Below are positions 24,071 to 37,716 of a stretch of DNA of 64,000 nucleotides, one piece after another. Each line of letters begins with the position of its first letter. The stretch's first letter is position 1. The translations under genes were made by a program, and so were the position numbers. The DNA lies in assembly GCF_019649055.1 (NCBI RefSeq), contig NW_026570251.1, forward strand, positions 1,116,001 to 1,180,000, in the 5' to 3' direction. Under the pieces are notes generated by a model. It saw only the letters and a program-made list of their open reading frames with translations. It was not told the DNA's origin and searched no databases. This DNA comes from Paramacrobiotus metropolitanus (lineage: Eukaryota; Tardigrada; Eutardigrada; Parachela; Macrobiotidae).

Positions 24071-24508
24071 GCCGACGAAGTCTTCTCCGCGGGATGAATT
24101 CAGGAACCGATTCAACTCCATGATATGAGAGACGGATGAACAAAGCGAATCAGATCCACCAGATGAGTATGGCGAAGTGAGATGTTACACGGGTGCTAGA
24201 GAGTTTCCAGTGGCGGATGCTGGCAGAACCCGACCGTGAAAGCGCTCTGGACTTGTCCCTGCCAATCTGGCTTTAACCAGAATGGCAGGGCTCAGTTTAC
24301 CACACAAAAATATCCGCAAAAACAAAATGACAACACAGGAAACTCAAACTCTAGACAAAGACTGTCTAGAGGAAAAAAATTTCTACTGGTTAAATGGTGT
24401 ATTTCGCCTTGGAGCTCTCTGGTACGTATACTATGTAAAATAGTGTTTATGCTAAAAAAAATGGACGGAAACCGTTTTGTAATAGAATAATTAATTTCTT
24501 GGGACGTA

Positions 24509-24774
24509 CAAGCCCGTTTTCAAACTGTAGACCGCTGTAACCGGGACATTTGAAAAACGTGGGCTTGAGCCATTCAAAGTGCTTCGGCACGTCACGGCGT
24601 ATTGATCATTAACGCCACTGCGGTGTGAGGGGTGTGTGAGAGAGACAAGTATGAGATAGACTGAGTGCTCTACGCCAATGCATCCAGTGTAGAGTAGATA
24701 AAATCTAGCCTTTAACTGTGCGCTTATTCACTGCGTCGCGCTTACAGCGGTCTACAGGTTTGAAAACGGGCTTG
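24509..24774. mobile_element. Tc1/mariner-type MITE, 266 bp, TA target
   Basis: Inverted repeats of about 32 bp begin CAAGCCCGTTTTCAAAC and end ...ACCGCTGTAA, the right arm having one extra C. Both ends abut TA. A TA duplication fits the Tc1/mariner group; the terminal sequence alone does not prove it. No coding capacity. Confidence 0.75.
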
Positions 24775-24782
24775 TACATCAT

Positions 24783-24829
24783 ACACTAAAGTTACACTAT
24801 ACTGTATGTGACTAAAGCCACTTTAGTGT
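24783..24829. repeat. Short foldback next to the MITE
   Basis: ACACTAAAGT at 24783-24792 is the exact reverse complement of ACTTTAGTGT at 24820-24829. It begins nine bases after the TA-flanked MITE. A run of TATATTATATTG-like sequence follows to about 24910. Confidence 0.6.
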
Positions 24830-25105
24830 GATAAATTTATATGGTATGTATTATATTGTATTATATTTTATCATATTATATGTATCATATTATATGGTAT
24901 ATGGTATGCAGGAATCTGTAGAATGCGTTTACCAGCTACGGGTGAAAGGAGTTCGATTTCTCTATTATAAGAACTTTTAAGTGTCAAATCGAAATAATTA
25001 TAGAAATTTTTTGTTAATTTTGGAATACGTGCACGTACAGAATGATATGTTATGCTATTAAGCCTGTTACATATCTGTAGATGTGCCGCTTATTTCACCA
25101 ACGAG

Positions 25106-25244
25106 CAGTGGCGTAACGAGCCTAATAATTTGGGGGCCACGGCCCACCCAAACGAAAAGTTATAGCATAGAGTCTATGGGAACGGCCTACCCCAAAGCCA
25201 GTACTTGTGGCCCACCCCAAACCTTTGAGCTCGTTACGCCGCTG
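25106..25244. mobile_element. hAT-like MITE, 139 bp, with 8-bp target duplication
   Basis: Ends CAGTGGCGTAACGAGC and, inverted, CAGCGGCGTAACGAGC (one mismatch in 16). The 8-mer CCAACGAG flanks it at 25098-25105 and 25245-25252. CAGTGGCGTA is a typical hAT terminus. It is a different family from the element at 23.1 kb. Confidence 0.9.
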
Positions 25245-25256
25245 CCAACGAGCTAT

Positions 25257-25483
25257 GGGGCATCCATAAATTACGTACGCAGAAAACCACGATTTTTTAC
25301 CCCCTCCCTCCCCCTTCGTAGCGGTCCGTCACGTTTGCTTGACACCTGCCCCCTGGTTCGCTCGATCGTAATATATGGAGCTGACCACCCCCTCCCCCTG
25401 GGTTCGCCGGGCCGTCACAGCTTGTCACGTTTTTCGACCCGTCCCTCCCTGGTTCGCTGCGTACGTAATTTATGGATCCCCCC
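25257..25483. mobile_element. Inverted-repeat element, 227 bp, superfamily unclear
   Basis: Arms of about 26 bp: GGGGCATCCATAAATTACGT followed by ACGCAG on the left, and the reverse complement on the right with GGGGGGATCC at its tip. TAT flanks both ends. It starts five bases after the target duplication of the neighbouring hAT element, so the two are nested or adjacent. Inside are C-rich runs and two CCTGGTTCGCT-like boxes. The TAT flank does not match the usual PIF/Harbinger target, so I leave the family open. Confidence 0.7.
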
Positions 25484-25489
25484 TATGCG

Positions 25490-28200
25490 AACCAGCGGGC
25501 AGATTTGTACTGTATGAAATCGAACGCAGAGTACCCAATTACCCAAAGGATGAATCCAGTGCTTAGCAACGCTCCGCACGGAGCCACATATTCATCGTAC
25601 GTTTTCAAGACACACGACTTCTCTGCTATCGCTATTATATGATCGAATTATTCGAATACGCAAAAATGTCCTTGCGTTTTATTATTATTGCGCTCAATAG
25701 GTGTTTGCAGCGACCTGAAACAAAGTTTCTTCTAAATCCACTCTTCACTGTGCTTTTGAGTAATGGTTTCTAATACTGATTACGTATTCCTAGGATTTTT
25801 TGCAGAAAAGCTGTAATTGCTTATCTGCCATGGTACTGTGGTTTCTGCGCACATTGCCAATTTTCCATTCAGGTAAGTGCAGCCCGTTTTTGCGCTGCCC
25901 TTTTCCCGAAATGGGGTTCTTAGGTTCATCGTGACCCTTTTCGGCAGTTGGTAAATCATGGGAACTCATACATTAGGTATCGTGCAACCAGTTTTCCTCT
26001 TATCGCCTCTCTGCACGATAATCGGTCAGGAGGCTTCTCTTTTAATGACGGCTTTGAAAACGACACTTTTCAAGTTTTTCTGAGGCAAGATCTTTTGCTG
26101 TATGCGCTTAACTGGCCGTTAATCCTGGATTTCTAAAAACGATAGTTTGCGAAAAGACTTCAAAAACTTGCCTTGTTTGCGTTTTCATCATTTTATGGCT
26201 GCCATGTTAACTGAAATTAGTCACACGATTACATGTAGCCGGTCTTTTCAGAGAATCCAAAAGTTCAGAACTACATATACGAGTATACTACTACTTAGTC
26301 GCTGGACTTTCAAATTTCCAGCTGAATTTCTTTCTCCCGGGCAATCATTTATATTTTCATCTAGCATTATTCCTTGCGTACATTCATGCAGGGTTTCGTT
26401 TATAATGTTTCTGTTGCTTTTCCCTGCGTGAAGTTGCTCGTCACGCCACAGATTTTCCAGTTGCCCTCATACACTGTCCTCTTGCATGAGAACTTCCCGC
26501 AGCAAATTAGGGATTTTTTCCATCCGCCGTTCTGTATTAGGTTAGCGATATGATTGTTCAGCATGACCTTCAGTACGTCATGCGTGTGATGCCTTTCTTT
26601 TATCCTGCTTAAAAGATATTTAACCGATAACGATCTGGGCGTTTATTGTATTATTTATTATGAATACTAATTTATCATCAATATACTGTAAATGCTACAT
26701 ATTTCCGCTGGCTGGCGCACCACGATGTTGGCGTGACTCTCTTGCCGCCTAGTCGCCTACCGCCTATCACTAAATATCCGTTTGTTTCGTCGAATGTATA
26801 AGCAAACAATCAAGGATTTTAAGAAGATCCGTCAAACAAAAACCACTACCTTTAAGTCGGTGCCTGGTACACAAGATTTCAAACATTTAAAGTAGCCAGT
26901 TGGGTGTGCCGTCCCATGTGGCGATATGTGTAAATTCGGGAAGCTGTACGACTTTCCACCCCAAGCGAAACCGGATGTACTCTGTAGAACCACCGTTACA
27001 GCCGTTATTTATTTAATAAATCAACATGATGGCTTGCATATTTCAAAGTGAATTTCTGGATACCTTAAAATTATGGAAACTTTAAGTTACACCAGCGTTA
27101 TGAAAATTACACCATTCCCTCGGAAAATTACACCATTAAATAAACTCCGAAAAAAGGCTATGAAATTATAATAATTAGAAATAAAAACTCAAAAGTTTTC
27201 AATAAAGGATCTTCCATTGTGCAGGTAAAAATCCGTGTATGCAAAAAAACCCTTGGCGACTTCCCGTGCACGCAGCCGACCAGTAGTCTCGTTTTCTGAA
27301 CGGAAACATGGAGCATCACAGCACATTCGAGGTCCTTGCTGTCCAGTGTGCGTAACAGGCCGTGACCATTTGCATTTGGGAACGTGTTATTGGTTATGGG
27401 CGCCGTACCATTTTATTTGCGAGTACTTGTACTGCAGAGTCGCAGACCTTTGGCTCATTGATCGACTGCTGGTAGCTGGAAAACTGGCTAAATCATTTTT
27501 TCGTCGCAAGAGCAGTCTCACTGGCTGCAAAGTTGGCCAGGAAGTACGTGGCCTGTTTTTTGTATGACGAACGAAACGTTATTTTGAAAGAAGCGCTAAA
27601 AATTGATCTTTGCGGCGGATATATTTGTGATGCATCGTTGTCATCGTCTTCGATGATTAGCGATAGAAAAAGTGCCCGAGAAATTTTACTCCTTCAGGCT
27701 GCGAACGATACACCGTTAACCACGTTTAGCCGAATTATAACCAGTATCTGTACGTACATTTTGCTCAAAGCGAGTTTTATCTACGTGTTTCTTTCGCGGT
27801 TGTTGTTTTCGTGACTGTAACTGACTGATGGTTTTTTGGGTATAATTTCCTCGTAATTGTTTGGAACGCGTTTCTCGGGCGGCTCCCGTATTTCTTCGAC
27901 AAGAGTTATCTTTTCAGCGCTTAACGGTTTCCGCATTCGGTTTCTACGGGAACGGTAGGTAGCTCATGGAACTCCACAGTAATTTTAGCCGTACGCCTGG
28001 CATATCGGAACCTGTGAACGTATAAGCATTAATTACCTGAACATAGTACAACGCGGTGGGTTGGAAGTAAACACTCCCTCCCTAGATTTGTTTGGTTTTG
28101 CGTATAGTGCCAAGGAACTGCAAAGGCGAAATTAGGTGACAGTAGCGTTTTGCAAACACCGAATTGCACGGGGTTTCAGTACGCACTCTTGTGACGACGT
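25490..28200. other. Region without a recognisable gene
   Basis: Moderate GC, no long open frame, no splice-consistent exon set and no repeat border that I could find. Short minus-strand stretches near 27.2-27.6 kb read weakly like degraded coding DNA but with many stops. Confidence 0.4.
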
Positions 28201-28239
28201 GGGGGTGTTTTTAAATGATTTTACCATTGCCATACTTAC

Positions 28240-28600
28240 GTTCGAGCACGTATGCATGCATCCCTTATTAGAGAACTAGGGAAAAAATCTGCAAAACTAC
28301 CACCCATTTCCGGCAGAGCGGATGTTGTATCGTCGAGGTTATTGTTAGGCAGTTGCCCGTATTCGTTAGCAGATACGGTCTCCGGTGGCACCAAAGCATA
28401 CCGAGGCAGGCGGCAGTTAGGTTCGGCTGCAGATGGAATGCGAATTGTTGTTGTTGGGCACAACAGAGGTCTAAAGCGTTTTTACTGGCATCCAGAAGCG
28501 CTGGGCACGTGGCAGACTACGATTAGGTCGGGACCGTCGTTGATAGTGGTGACATCCCGTTTATCTTTGATGAGAAGACCATGGCATCTACAGTAGGAGC
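28240..28600 (-). pseudogene. Degraded coding stretch, unknown family
   Basis: Read on the minus strand, about 115 codons with one internal stop give a protein-like sequence (KDKRDVTTINDGPDLIVV, then PSAAEPNCRLPRYALVPPE). The bias looks like old coding DNA. I recognise no domain. It sits upstream of the module-sharing repeat copy at 28.8-31.3 kb and may belong to that element. Confidence 0.3.
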
Positions 28601-28839
28601 GATCAGGGGGGCTTCATGGGAGATTTCTTTAGGTTACCGGTGTTCCATGGTGAGCAGTTCCACGGGTAATCAGTTCTCAAGCACAGCCCCTTTGGATTCA
28701 CCGCCACTGTAACCAGTGCCAGTAAAATAATAATAATAATAATAGCAACGAAAATGTGTTAAGAAAACGGGAATAATAATTAAGTATTCAGTTGGCTGCC
28801 GGCTTATTAACTTCAGTTTGTCTTATGTACTAAGACAAA

Positions 28840-31335
28840 CTTCTTCTGTAAGAAACTGCCGCAATGGTTCGGCGTATGACTTTTCCGCTGCTATCAAAAT
28901 AAGAGGTCACTTTATCCGCTAAACCAGCGGCATATCAGTATTAAATAAACGATTCTGTTGGTAGGGTCTTTTAAATTTTCTTTAATACAACGTACCGCCG
29001 ATCATAACAACTGCCGGTGTCACGTGTTCAAGCCGTCCTCGGTCAGAACGGAATGATAACAATTTCGATACTTCTATATATTATAAGTTCGCCTCCTGCC
29101 TGTAACTGATTCGATAATCCTATCGTTACTGAAAAATTTGTTTTAAGTTTACTGTAACAGTTAGCAGAGTGCTATAGCGGCAGCTTCGCATTTCGATGCT
29201 TTCTGCAGATGTTTTGAGCCTTCCCCAAGTACATAGATGATCCCAGGCTTCGTGTTCCATATTAAAAGCTGCATAGCAAACGCAGCTGATAGGTAAATAA
29301 CAAATAAAGAACGAATACCAAACGCGATATTAATGCCGTGCTAGCTGCCAGATCTGCCGTGCTCAGATCTGGATGGGCCTCTTGTTAGAATAACGATAGG
29401 AAGAATGGTTCTTTGTTGCGCAGGAAGGAAAAACAAAAGTTTACGTTTTTTGGGTTATTTTATAAACGGGATCGCAGCTATTCACATACGCCTTTAAGTA
29501 AATCTGTGGTTTTTGGGGTAACTTTACAATTTCTATCAAAAATTCGTCTAGATTTCTGGGTGTTGTTCGTGTACCTATGCCTGCCGAGACAGCTGTTCGT
29601 CGTAACACCACGGACACCGGTAAAGTCTTCCATCGTTGTCGAGTGTCCTCGCTTAACCACGGGTCGCACGCGTTCCTCGCGTTTCATCCAGGTTTTGTGG
29701 CGTTCATTCAACTCGGCTGTCCTTTTGGTGCTCTCGCGTCCAAAGTTTCTCAGGACGTTATGGTTGACTGTAAAGCCAAGCGATTCCAATTTTGCTACGC
29801 TTTCTCCACACTACGGTGTGTTTAGTACGTATTATTTTGCGGCCGATCAGATTTGGAAGGTGTGTGTGTGTGCTGGTCGGTAATGTTGGCCGGGATCCTA
29901 CGTTTCTAATGTCTTGAGCGCTGATTTCGTAGTTGTTTAAAAGAAGTTAAGTCAGTAACTGCATAAAGTACGAACTACTTAAGCAAACCGTTGTACAGCT
30001 CCCTATCGGCTGTGTGATTACATCAACTTCTTAATTTTGGCCTTGGGTTTCCGTGCTTGGCAGCATTTCAGATAGCGTTAGCTGATATCCGTTTGCTTGC
30101 CGAATACGGAAATCATAAGGGTGTTTCAGCTACTACGGTAGTAGTTGATGAACTAGTGGTAAGCGATATGAAGCACCCGAAGAAAGCAATTTGCTGCAGA
30201 TTATCGAAATTAAAAATTTCTAGTAAGGTTCGTTGATAATACGCGTACAGTAAATGTGCAGAAATCAACACCAAAGAATTAATTACCGTGCACCTCTAAC
30301 TCCTTACTGTATTTTATCACGTAAAACAAGCAAGCGATTAAACTGCGACACAAATCAATGTTGTTCCATAGTAATACTAATACCGTACGTGGTATCAGCA
30401 TTAGTGGCAGCAACATTATGAAACTGATTACTTGTAACTTCACAGGAAACTTACTTATTTAAACAGAAATTAATTATTACAGTTTTATTAATCACGTACT
30501 TATATGTTGTGCATACGGGGCATTGGTGACCTACATCATTCTGAACTTTATTACAGCGGTCGAATAAATACGTGCCTAGTGCGTACCGAGGGTGTACAAG
30601 TACAGTATACCGCTAATTCATAGGCAGCACTATCGGCTGTGCACAACACCGTACAGATAAGTACAATTCAGCGGTGTTTTAATTTATACTGCGTTAAAAT
30701 ACAGTAAGTAAGTAATTTTTGTCATCCACTGTATCTGAACAAGCCAGCATTAAGAACTGTAAGATTTCCAGTTTTCCACAAAACCAACTTCCGTTCTCCC
30801 ATTATTCACAAGGCGACTACGTTTATTCTAATTCAACAATAGAGTGTTTCTAAATATCTGTGTTCTGCACGCGCCTACGCGGATTTGCTTATGCAGACTC
30901 CATGGCAACCGCGCGCTACGTTCGACAGGGTGTCTGTCTGTAATATTACGAGTATTTATCAGATTAATGCACCGGAAAATTATAATCAGCCTACCTTAGT
31001 TAAGTACCTTTAGTGAGTCCTCTGTCATGCAACCTGTGTTGTTTCACTAGCAGGATGTGCTGTACGTGCGCGATCTAAATTTTATGTCATCTTTTATTTC
31101 AGCCCACTCATTTGTTGCCGTAACGTTTTTTTTCCCGACGTGTTACAACTGAACATAAATTACATTTTTTTCAACTTACGCTTTCTTGTGATCTTTAATT
31201 TTTAGGAAACCTGAGAGCAACATTAAGCAGCGGAGTATAATATGGAGATCCTTACCTATTTGCACTGCAAGGCTCCAAATTCGATAATTACGGTAAGCCG
31301 CCATGAAAGGATAATTCCATATCGTGACGGCTCGG
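28840..31335. repeat. Copy 1 of a large dispersed repeat family
   Basis: Shares a hairpin module of about 85 bp (30049-30130: GGTTTCCGTGCTTGGCAGCA) with copies at 36.8, 52.5 and 60.8 kb. It shares a terminal module (30890-31330, from GACTCCATGGCAAC through AAGCAGCGGAGTATAA to GGTAAGCCG) with 47.5, 53.6 and 61.6 kb. It is too diverged to give clean borders. A minus-strand stretch at 29478-29789 reads protein-like (NERHKTWMKREERV) without a known domain. Confidence 0.6.
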
Positions 31336-33142
31336 CTCACGAACATGTAAAATCAGAGTGATATTAGTTACTGTTATATGATAAGTAAGTGTGAACCCTT
31401 ATAGGCACACCTTTCCATTCCCATTCTTTATAGGCAACCTTTTTAATGAAAAGCGCTTAGTCCTTAACAATAGTATTACAATACAGTATACAGTTATAGT
31501 GAAATTTTTTGGGACGATTGTAATAATTTGTAACGATACGCGGAGATCAGAATATTATTATGAAGATGAATTTACCACATTTTGCCGACCGCATCTCACG
31601 GTCTGAATCTTTTTGGAATCTGTCTTGCTGCCTCCTGCTCTGAACCTGATAATTAATTCTTCTCCCGTTGTCTTGCTACGCGCCTTCCGCGCTTCCTGCC
31701 CACTTATGCGTTCTTGCTCCGTGGAATGACCGTGCATCCCACCCGCTGTCACCCGTGTTAATATTAGTCAGCTTCCGGTAAGCATCGCTGCCTGCCGTGC
31801 CAGCCAACTGGCTCGACATATCGTGGTAAGGTAGATTATCCAACCCACTAAAACAGCAGCTAAACGAGTTACTGTTATAGTGTATCAGGCTGGTATTACT
31901 GGACGATTTAGTATGCCAGCCAATCAGGGCCGAATGATTTGCGCGTCCTGTGACCAGAAAATCTCTGGCGTTCGTTAGATCGTTTTCGGTCTTCTTCTGG
32001 CGGTCTTGAGCATCGGATAAACCGTTCGGCCGACATGACTTCCGATCCATACCTATTTAATACGACATGATCGCCACCCAAGCGCTCTTTTTCGTAGCAG
32101 GTTTGGCAAATCTGCTGGTAGCTGAGCTAGTGTCCAGACACCGGTTCGGTTACTTGGACTATACCTGCCTCAAAGCGCGATTAAGGAGACGGCAGCGGAC
32201 TTGTGTTTCTCTAATTTTGCTTCTTTAATTAAAGGGTGTTTCTGAAAGTTTTTTCTTGCATGACGGTGTCGGGACGCGGACGCCCTTTCTTCCAATCAGT
32301 TTCCGCTAACAAAAAAACTGGCATTAAGATCTTCTTCTTCATCATTGTTGTTTACCCTTTATAAACGCTCATCGTTTGTGGTAGAAGCACTTTTCGTTGG
32401 CTTTTCCAGTGACTCCGCGAAGCTACTAAGAACTTTCGTAGACGTTTGGTGTCCGTTTCGAACTACAACGCGACAATTTGACCAGTCTGGCAGGAATGCG
32501 TTCTTTAAGTGCGCAGTCTTTGAACATTTTGCTGAATTCGTCGATCATTTTTACAATTTCAGCTCTTTCCTGCTGGAGTTTAGTATCGTCTGAGTTCGCT
32601 GTCTTTCGTGCGTAATTCTCGATGGCTTGCGCTCTATGACGGTTGTTCCTGTCGATCGATCGCGATTGATCGCCAGGGCGGTGATAGATTTTTCTATTAG
32701 CTTTGGAGCGAAATAAGGGTATGTAAACGTGGACGACAATGCAGAGTTCAAGCGAAGCAATAATACGTTAACAATACGCAACTGGTTCTTAAGTTAAAAT
32801 AATGAAGAAAATAAAATTATAATATTCCCTTGAAAAGAACTATCTCTGGTCTCTGGTTATCACTGCTGTCACGCTGAATACAAAACAAGTACGACCGTAC
32901 GAACACCGCGACAAAACCGCTAACGAGTTGCTAATACAATTATACAACAGGACATATGCGCACAATACTAAGACTGGTTAATATACATTATTATACATGA
33001 CCGCAACGCTGTCTAGAATTCGGAGTAATTTTTGGAAACCTGGTAGCGGGAGGCTACTCTCAGATGATAAGATGCGACAGCTAGTGCTTCGGGTTTCCGG
33101 CGCCACTCGAGGTTACCACTGTACGAGGGACCGCGTTAACTA

Positions 33143-33508
33143 TCACAATCTCGGTCCGTTACCCAATAAGGTTCTACGCACGCCCCCGGTAAAGCACGAC
33201 CTCGGTCCAACGATGAGCCTTTCCGTTCGTATCGCTGAGCCTACCACCGGTAACACGGAGCAGATCCATTCGTCAAAGCGCACGCGAGCATACGCCAAGG
33301 GGTTCTTAGCAAAATGAGCTTGACGGGTCTTACCTTCGCCTGAATATTCATAACGTTGGCCTGTACGGGTTTCCCACAATTTATTGCGATTATAAAATTC
33401 TTCGTTAGCGGCCCGGTCAAGGTCTATCAGTTTGTTCACAAACTCTTTCTGTGGCTGTGACAGAGCTGCTTTCGACGCTGTCGAAATGATAAATAACAAC
33501 GAACTCAC
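33143..33508 (-). pseudogene. C-terminal-like fragment of a DUF3987-type protein (tentative)
   Basis: A 121-codon open frame that is mainly helical and charged, with QPQKEFVNKLIDLDRAANEE followed by AKNPLAYARVRFDEW. The last part recalls the helix after the ATPase core in DUF3987 proteins. A P-loop piece of similar type lies at 49.7 kb in another copy of the same repeat family. It starts with no upstream exon that I can join and is surrounded by stops, so I treat it as a relic. The match is weak. Confidence 0.25.
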
Positions 33509-33599
33509 GTGGAAAAGAGCGCAACTACGAGCATTATGGGCCGCTAGAACAATGGTGTCAATTGTGATGAAAGCCAGTGGGCATATAAATGCTTGCGTG

Positions 33600-36500
33600 T
33601 ATTGAACACTACTGCTAACGTCAGATGCGCAGTTTCACTGGGTGGTTGGCAAAAGGGAATCACCACCAAGTCGGCTTTAACAATCCTTTGAAATGCATCT
33701 TGACAGCTAATTTTGGTAGGGCGAGCAAAAATCCCATTCTGTTACGCATAGTTGATTATGCTTCCTACCCTATGATCACACTTACCCAAAAAACACCCCA
33801 CGGTTGCTATTGCCCATTCCAATGATGACACTGCGTACAATGGTGTCGGCATGATCCACAAAGAAACCAGGAAGAATTGGTTTATAACAATTAACTACCA
33901 GGCTACAGCCGTCACTCTCGGCTGCGGGGTCGCGTTTATTTGACAACATTTTGAAACATGTTTCTACGGAAAGCTTCTCAATCTCGCAAAGGTCCTCTGC
34001 AGAGTACAAATATTGGAAGCATTCTGTAGGAGACGTGATCTTTTCGTACGCTTTTCGTGTGACAGCAGCGAATTTCTATAACGATTCTACAGTGTATATT
34101 TCTGTTTCTATCAAGAAGAAAAAATTTCAACGAAAATATTTGAAAAGCAGTAAAAAAACCTACACGTTTTAGAAAAGTTACAAAATGCGATTATTATAGC
34201 ACAACCAGTGCATGCCGACAACTTTTCTTTCCAATGAAAATAAGTTCTTCTCCATATAAAACAGTTGAAAAAATTAAGTTGGTTCGTAAGGGAAAGGAGT
34301 GACGGGAGATTATGCATTCTGCGAGCTGGGACAAAAAAATTTTGATACGAGTTTAGTTGGTACGATTGCTAAGGCGCATGCCTTTTAAATATCTCGAAAC
34401 ATTTTTCTAGTTGTTGATCGCTTAAAAATTGTCCATAAAACGAAACTAAACAATTCAGAATACAAGTCATTCGCGAGAAATGGAGAAAAAGGGATGCCAC
34501 CATTTCGTTCAGCCGCCCGTTACTTACATGGCACAGTGCTCCCACTTTGTTACCACGGTCTTCCCTCGATTGCTCATGCAGTAATCCTAAATTACGAATG
34601 CGATATAGGATGTGTTCAATGCTAAAAGGAATTCTTAATGTTCCAGTTACTTACCGATTGTAAGCATTAATTCGTGCTGAATTGTACCATGCGAGATAGC
34701 AGCAGAGTTAAGTGGGCAACACGCAACAACAAGGGCACCGTAATGCCAAACGTAGACATACGGATCTTACTATATCTTCAAAAGGACTGGCGTGCTCTGA
34801 CTATCGACGTGCAGCTTAGAGTGCGATTTTACGTCTATCAGCAGTTACCCTTCTGGAAAACTGGAATATCGCTTAAATCATAAAATGCTGCAGTCAACGC
34901 TTCGACTTCCCGGCGGCCATCGAGGTTAATACTGCATTAGAAACCGTGTCAAGCTTTGACCATCGCCTATCGACGCACCGCCTTCTGCTCTTCCTCCGTT
35001 GTCAACGGTTCCTCTTGAGTGACGAACGGCAGTCACGCCCAATAGGGTCTCGTGTCGCCAAAAAAGCAGTACCTCGGTCCATCGCTTCGTCATTTTGGAT
35101 CGCGTAGTTTACCGCCGGTGCCGTGAATGAGAACCACTTCGTCGAAGATTTGGCAAACATATGCTGAGGTGTTGTCAAAGATTCACAACCTGGTACCTTG
35201 TCTACGCGGTATGCCGGTTCTCCAACATCGGTTCGATATGCTGTACAAGGTCATTTAATAGGTACTCCCTAGTTTAAAAGTGCAGTGCATCTCAGACGCC
35301 GTCGACAATGTGAAGTAGTAATGCCAGTTTTAGCAAGACTACGTCAAATTTCGGTAACGAAGTCCTGATTTTTTCGATTGCCTAAAAGTCGTCAGTCTTA
35401 TTGAACTGCTTTTGTTTTTTTCCTGGGAAAGGTGCAGGTTATTTGCGAATTTATGGGTTCCGTGAACTTGGAGCGGTAAAGCTAGCTTTAGCAAGTAGAC
35501 ATCCAGTTTCGGTGATGGAGTCACGGAAAATGAATGTTTTCGCTTGCCCTTAAATCTCAGGCTTTTTTAACTGCTTCTGGTTTTTCCCGTAAAAGTCACA
35601 TATCTGTACTTGTGAATTTATTGGGTATCGGCTCAATAACTTACAGCTTATCTACCGGCCAAGTTTTTTCTTCGAGAAGCTCACATTGTGGTCCGTCGAA
35701 TGACTTTCCACCGCTATCGAAGTGAAAGGTCACTATTCCCGCTAAAGCGGAATAGCAGCGTTACATGTTATTGCCGTCATCGGTACAAAACGGAATGACA
35801 ATATTATCGCACTCATTATCCGTTCGAATGCTATCGCTGTTCGAGAAATGTATCACCAATGAAAAATCTGATGTGAATTTACTGCTGGCGTGAATGGAAC
35901 TCCTAACGATTGCGTTCTTTTTTCCATAGATGTTTGGAATTTTCTCAAATAAATGTTTGCAAGCTTCTTGTTCAATAATAGAAGCTTCAAAAGAAACGCG
36001 ATTGATTGGTACAACACAAATAAGACAGCGAATAACTAAGGAGAAAGTGGAGGAACTCCGAACCATGCCGGCGACGAAGCCTAATTTGTTTATGGATTAC
36101 ATGTCGGAGGCTCAACGGATAGAAGCGGGGCTGCCGGAGACCGTGCTGCATTTCGGATTCGTTCATGAATCAATCGCAAATGGTAGCCGCCGGTACAAAC
36201 AGAACCTCGTGAGTTACCACAGGGTTTCCTCGATCGCGGTCAGGTTCCTGTTGTAGCACAAACGAATGGGGGCTTTCTTTGGGGACAAAATTAATAAGAA
36301 AAGCAGGATCTCAGCAATCCACATATGTACGCTGCTAAATTTTACGGTAGTTGGGTGACCTTCGGCATTTCTACAAAATACTGGTCAAGTTTCAATCTCA
36401 TTGCCTGTCCGTGCATGTGTTTTGTTACTGTTTCAGAAATGCCCGAGATGGCTGTCAGCCTGTTTTACCGCTTCGTATTCTCCATAATACTGTAATTATT

Positions 36501-37410
36501 GTGTGTTTAGTGATATTGTAGCCGGTCCGATGCGGAAGCTGTGCGTGTTGAAGCCTGAAACTATACTTGAAGTTACATAATTTGGCGGTCTTTTCGGTGT
36601 ATGTTTTGGCGATGTAGAGCGCAGATCGACGTCGGTGGGTATTGCACAACTTTTCAGTGTCTTTTTGAATGCTGTTTTCGTAGTTATTACAACAAGTAAA
36701 AGCAGAAAGGAAAAGCTAGCTAAAACGACATTTGTTGCGTGCAGAGAATGCCATAGCTTTATGATTACGCTATCTTCTTGATTCTGGTCCTGGGTTTCCG
36801 TTTTTGGCAGCATTTCAGATACCGTCAAATGGTGTCTGTTAGCTTGCCGAGTACGGAAATCATGAAGGTGTTTTCACCAGTCCACGAATTAACGATAAGC
36901 AGATGTTATTTAGTTAGTATCTGGATTCTGGAATATTGCAAAGTACTGTAAGCAATAAAATATCGTACGATATTCCAGATCTACTGTACATCATCATAGA
37001 TTTCCTGTGAACGGTTAAACAGGATGACTATGTTTTTTACTTAAAACAGGATGACTATGTACAATGTAGGACTAAATGGTCGCATAGCCCCATACCCAGC
37101 ATTCTGTACGCAAGCGGTGCAGTGAACTTGTACGAAACGGATATTTTGAACTCAGTCGTAAAGTGCACTGCGCTGCATTCGTACTGAATGTGGAGATGTT
37201 GGGTATGCGACCATTTTGTCCTAAGCTGTACTATACGTTTTTTACTGTTATACTCGGAGCTCCTCAAAAAAAAATCAATCAGACAACAAAAACAATGTTT
37301 TCTGCTGTTACTCATTACTGTGCACAGCGCTGCACTGTGTACGCTAGTAATCATCGTACAAGGAGTACTATACATTGCGTTCGTTAATAATTCCATTATC
37401 AATAGTTTAA
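33600..37410. repeat. Copy 2 (left part) of the large dispersed repeat family
   Basis: A segment at 33940-34090 (TTTTGAAACATGTTTCTACGG, CTCGCAAAGGTC, CTGCAGAGTA) recurs at 59220-59390. A segment at 35580-35760 recurs at about 58150-58330. The hairpin module is at 36795-36870. The copy's terminal module is missing here but present at 47.47-47.97 kb, on the far side of the retroelement array, so the array interrupts this copy. Two related segments at 35328-35395 and 35490-35560 form a local tandem repeat. Confidence 0.6.
35761..36066 (-). pseudogene. Degraded coding stretch inside repeat copy 2
   Basis: An open frame of 101 codons, continuing past one stop into ALAGIVTFHFDSGGK and LLEEKTWPVDKL down to about 35640. 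The opposite strand at 36000-36256 also reads protein-like (EELRTMPATKPNLFMDYM), so the true strand is uncertain. No family recognised. Confidence 0.3.
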
Positions 37411-37449
37411 TACAAGTAATTGCCATTTAGTTGTCGTTTGAAAAAGCAC

Positions 37450-37600
37450 AATGAGCTTAAGAATTCCAAGTAGGGAACCTTAACATCACTTAGAGCTGAA
37501 GAAAACTTAAAAGCCCAAGACCGTAAAACTTCTAAGAATTTTAAGAAACCGACAAACCCTAAGAAGCCTAAGACTAAGAGTACTGTAAGTGGACACTGTT
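37450..37600 (-). repeat. CCTAAGAA-type minisatellite tract
   Basis: Degenerate AAGAA/CCTAAG units (for example CCTAAGAAGCCTAAGACTAAG-like at 37558) are the reverse complement of the TTCTTAGG tracts found inside the array at 40.2-42.3 kb and at 48.7 kb. Confidence 0.6.
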
Positions 37601-37716
37601 CTAAAAAAAATTCCAGTAAAACTAATTTTCCAGAAATACAGTACGTGGCTTCTATAGTAAATGTGTTATGCCAAAGTATCCTACGCCGAATACGTATCAT
37701 TAATCATATTAGTTAT

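Noticed and set aside
25083-25566. Frames of 144 and 63 codons near 25.1-25.6 kb
   Set aside because: They run through two inverted-repeat transposons and have no coding signature.
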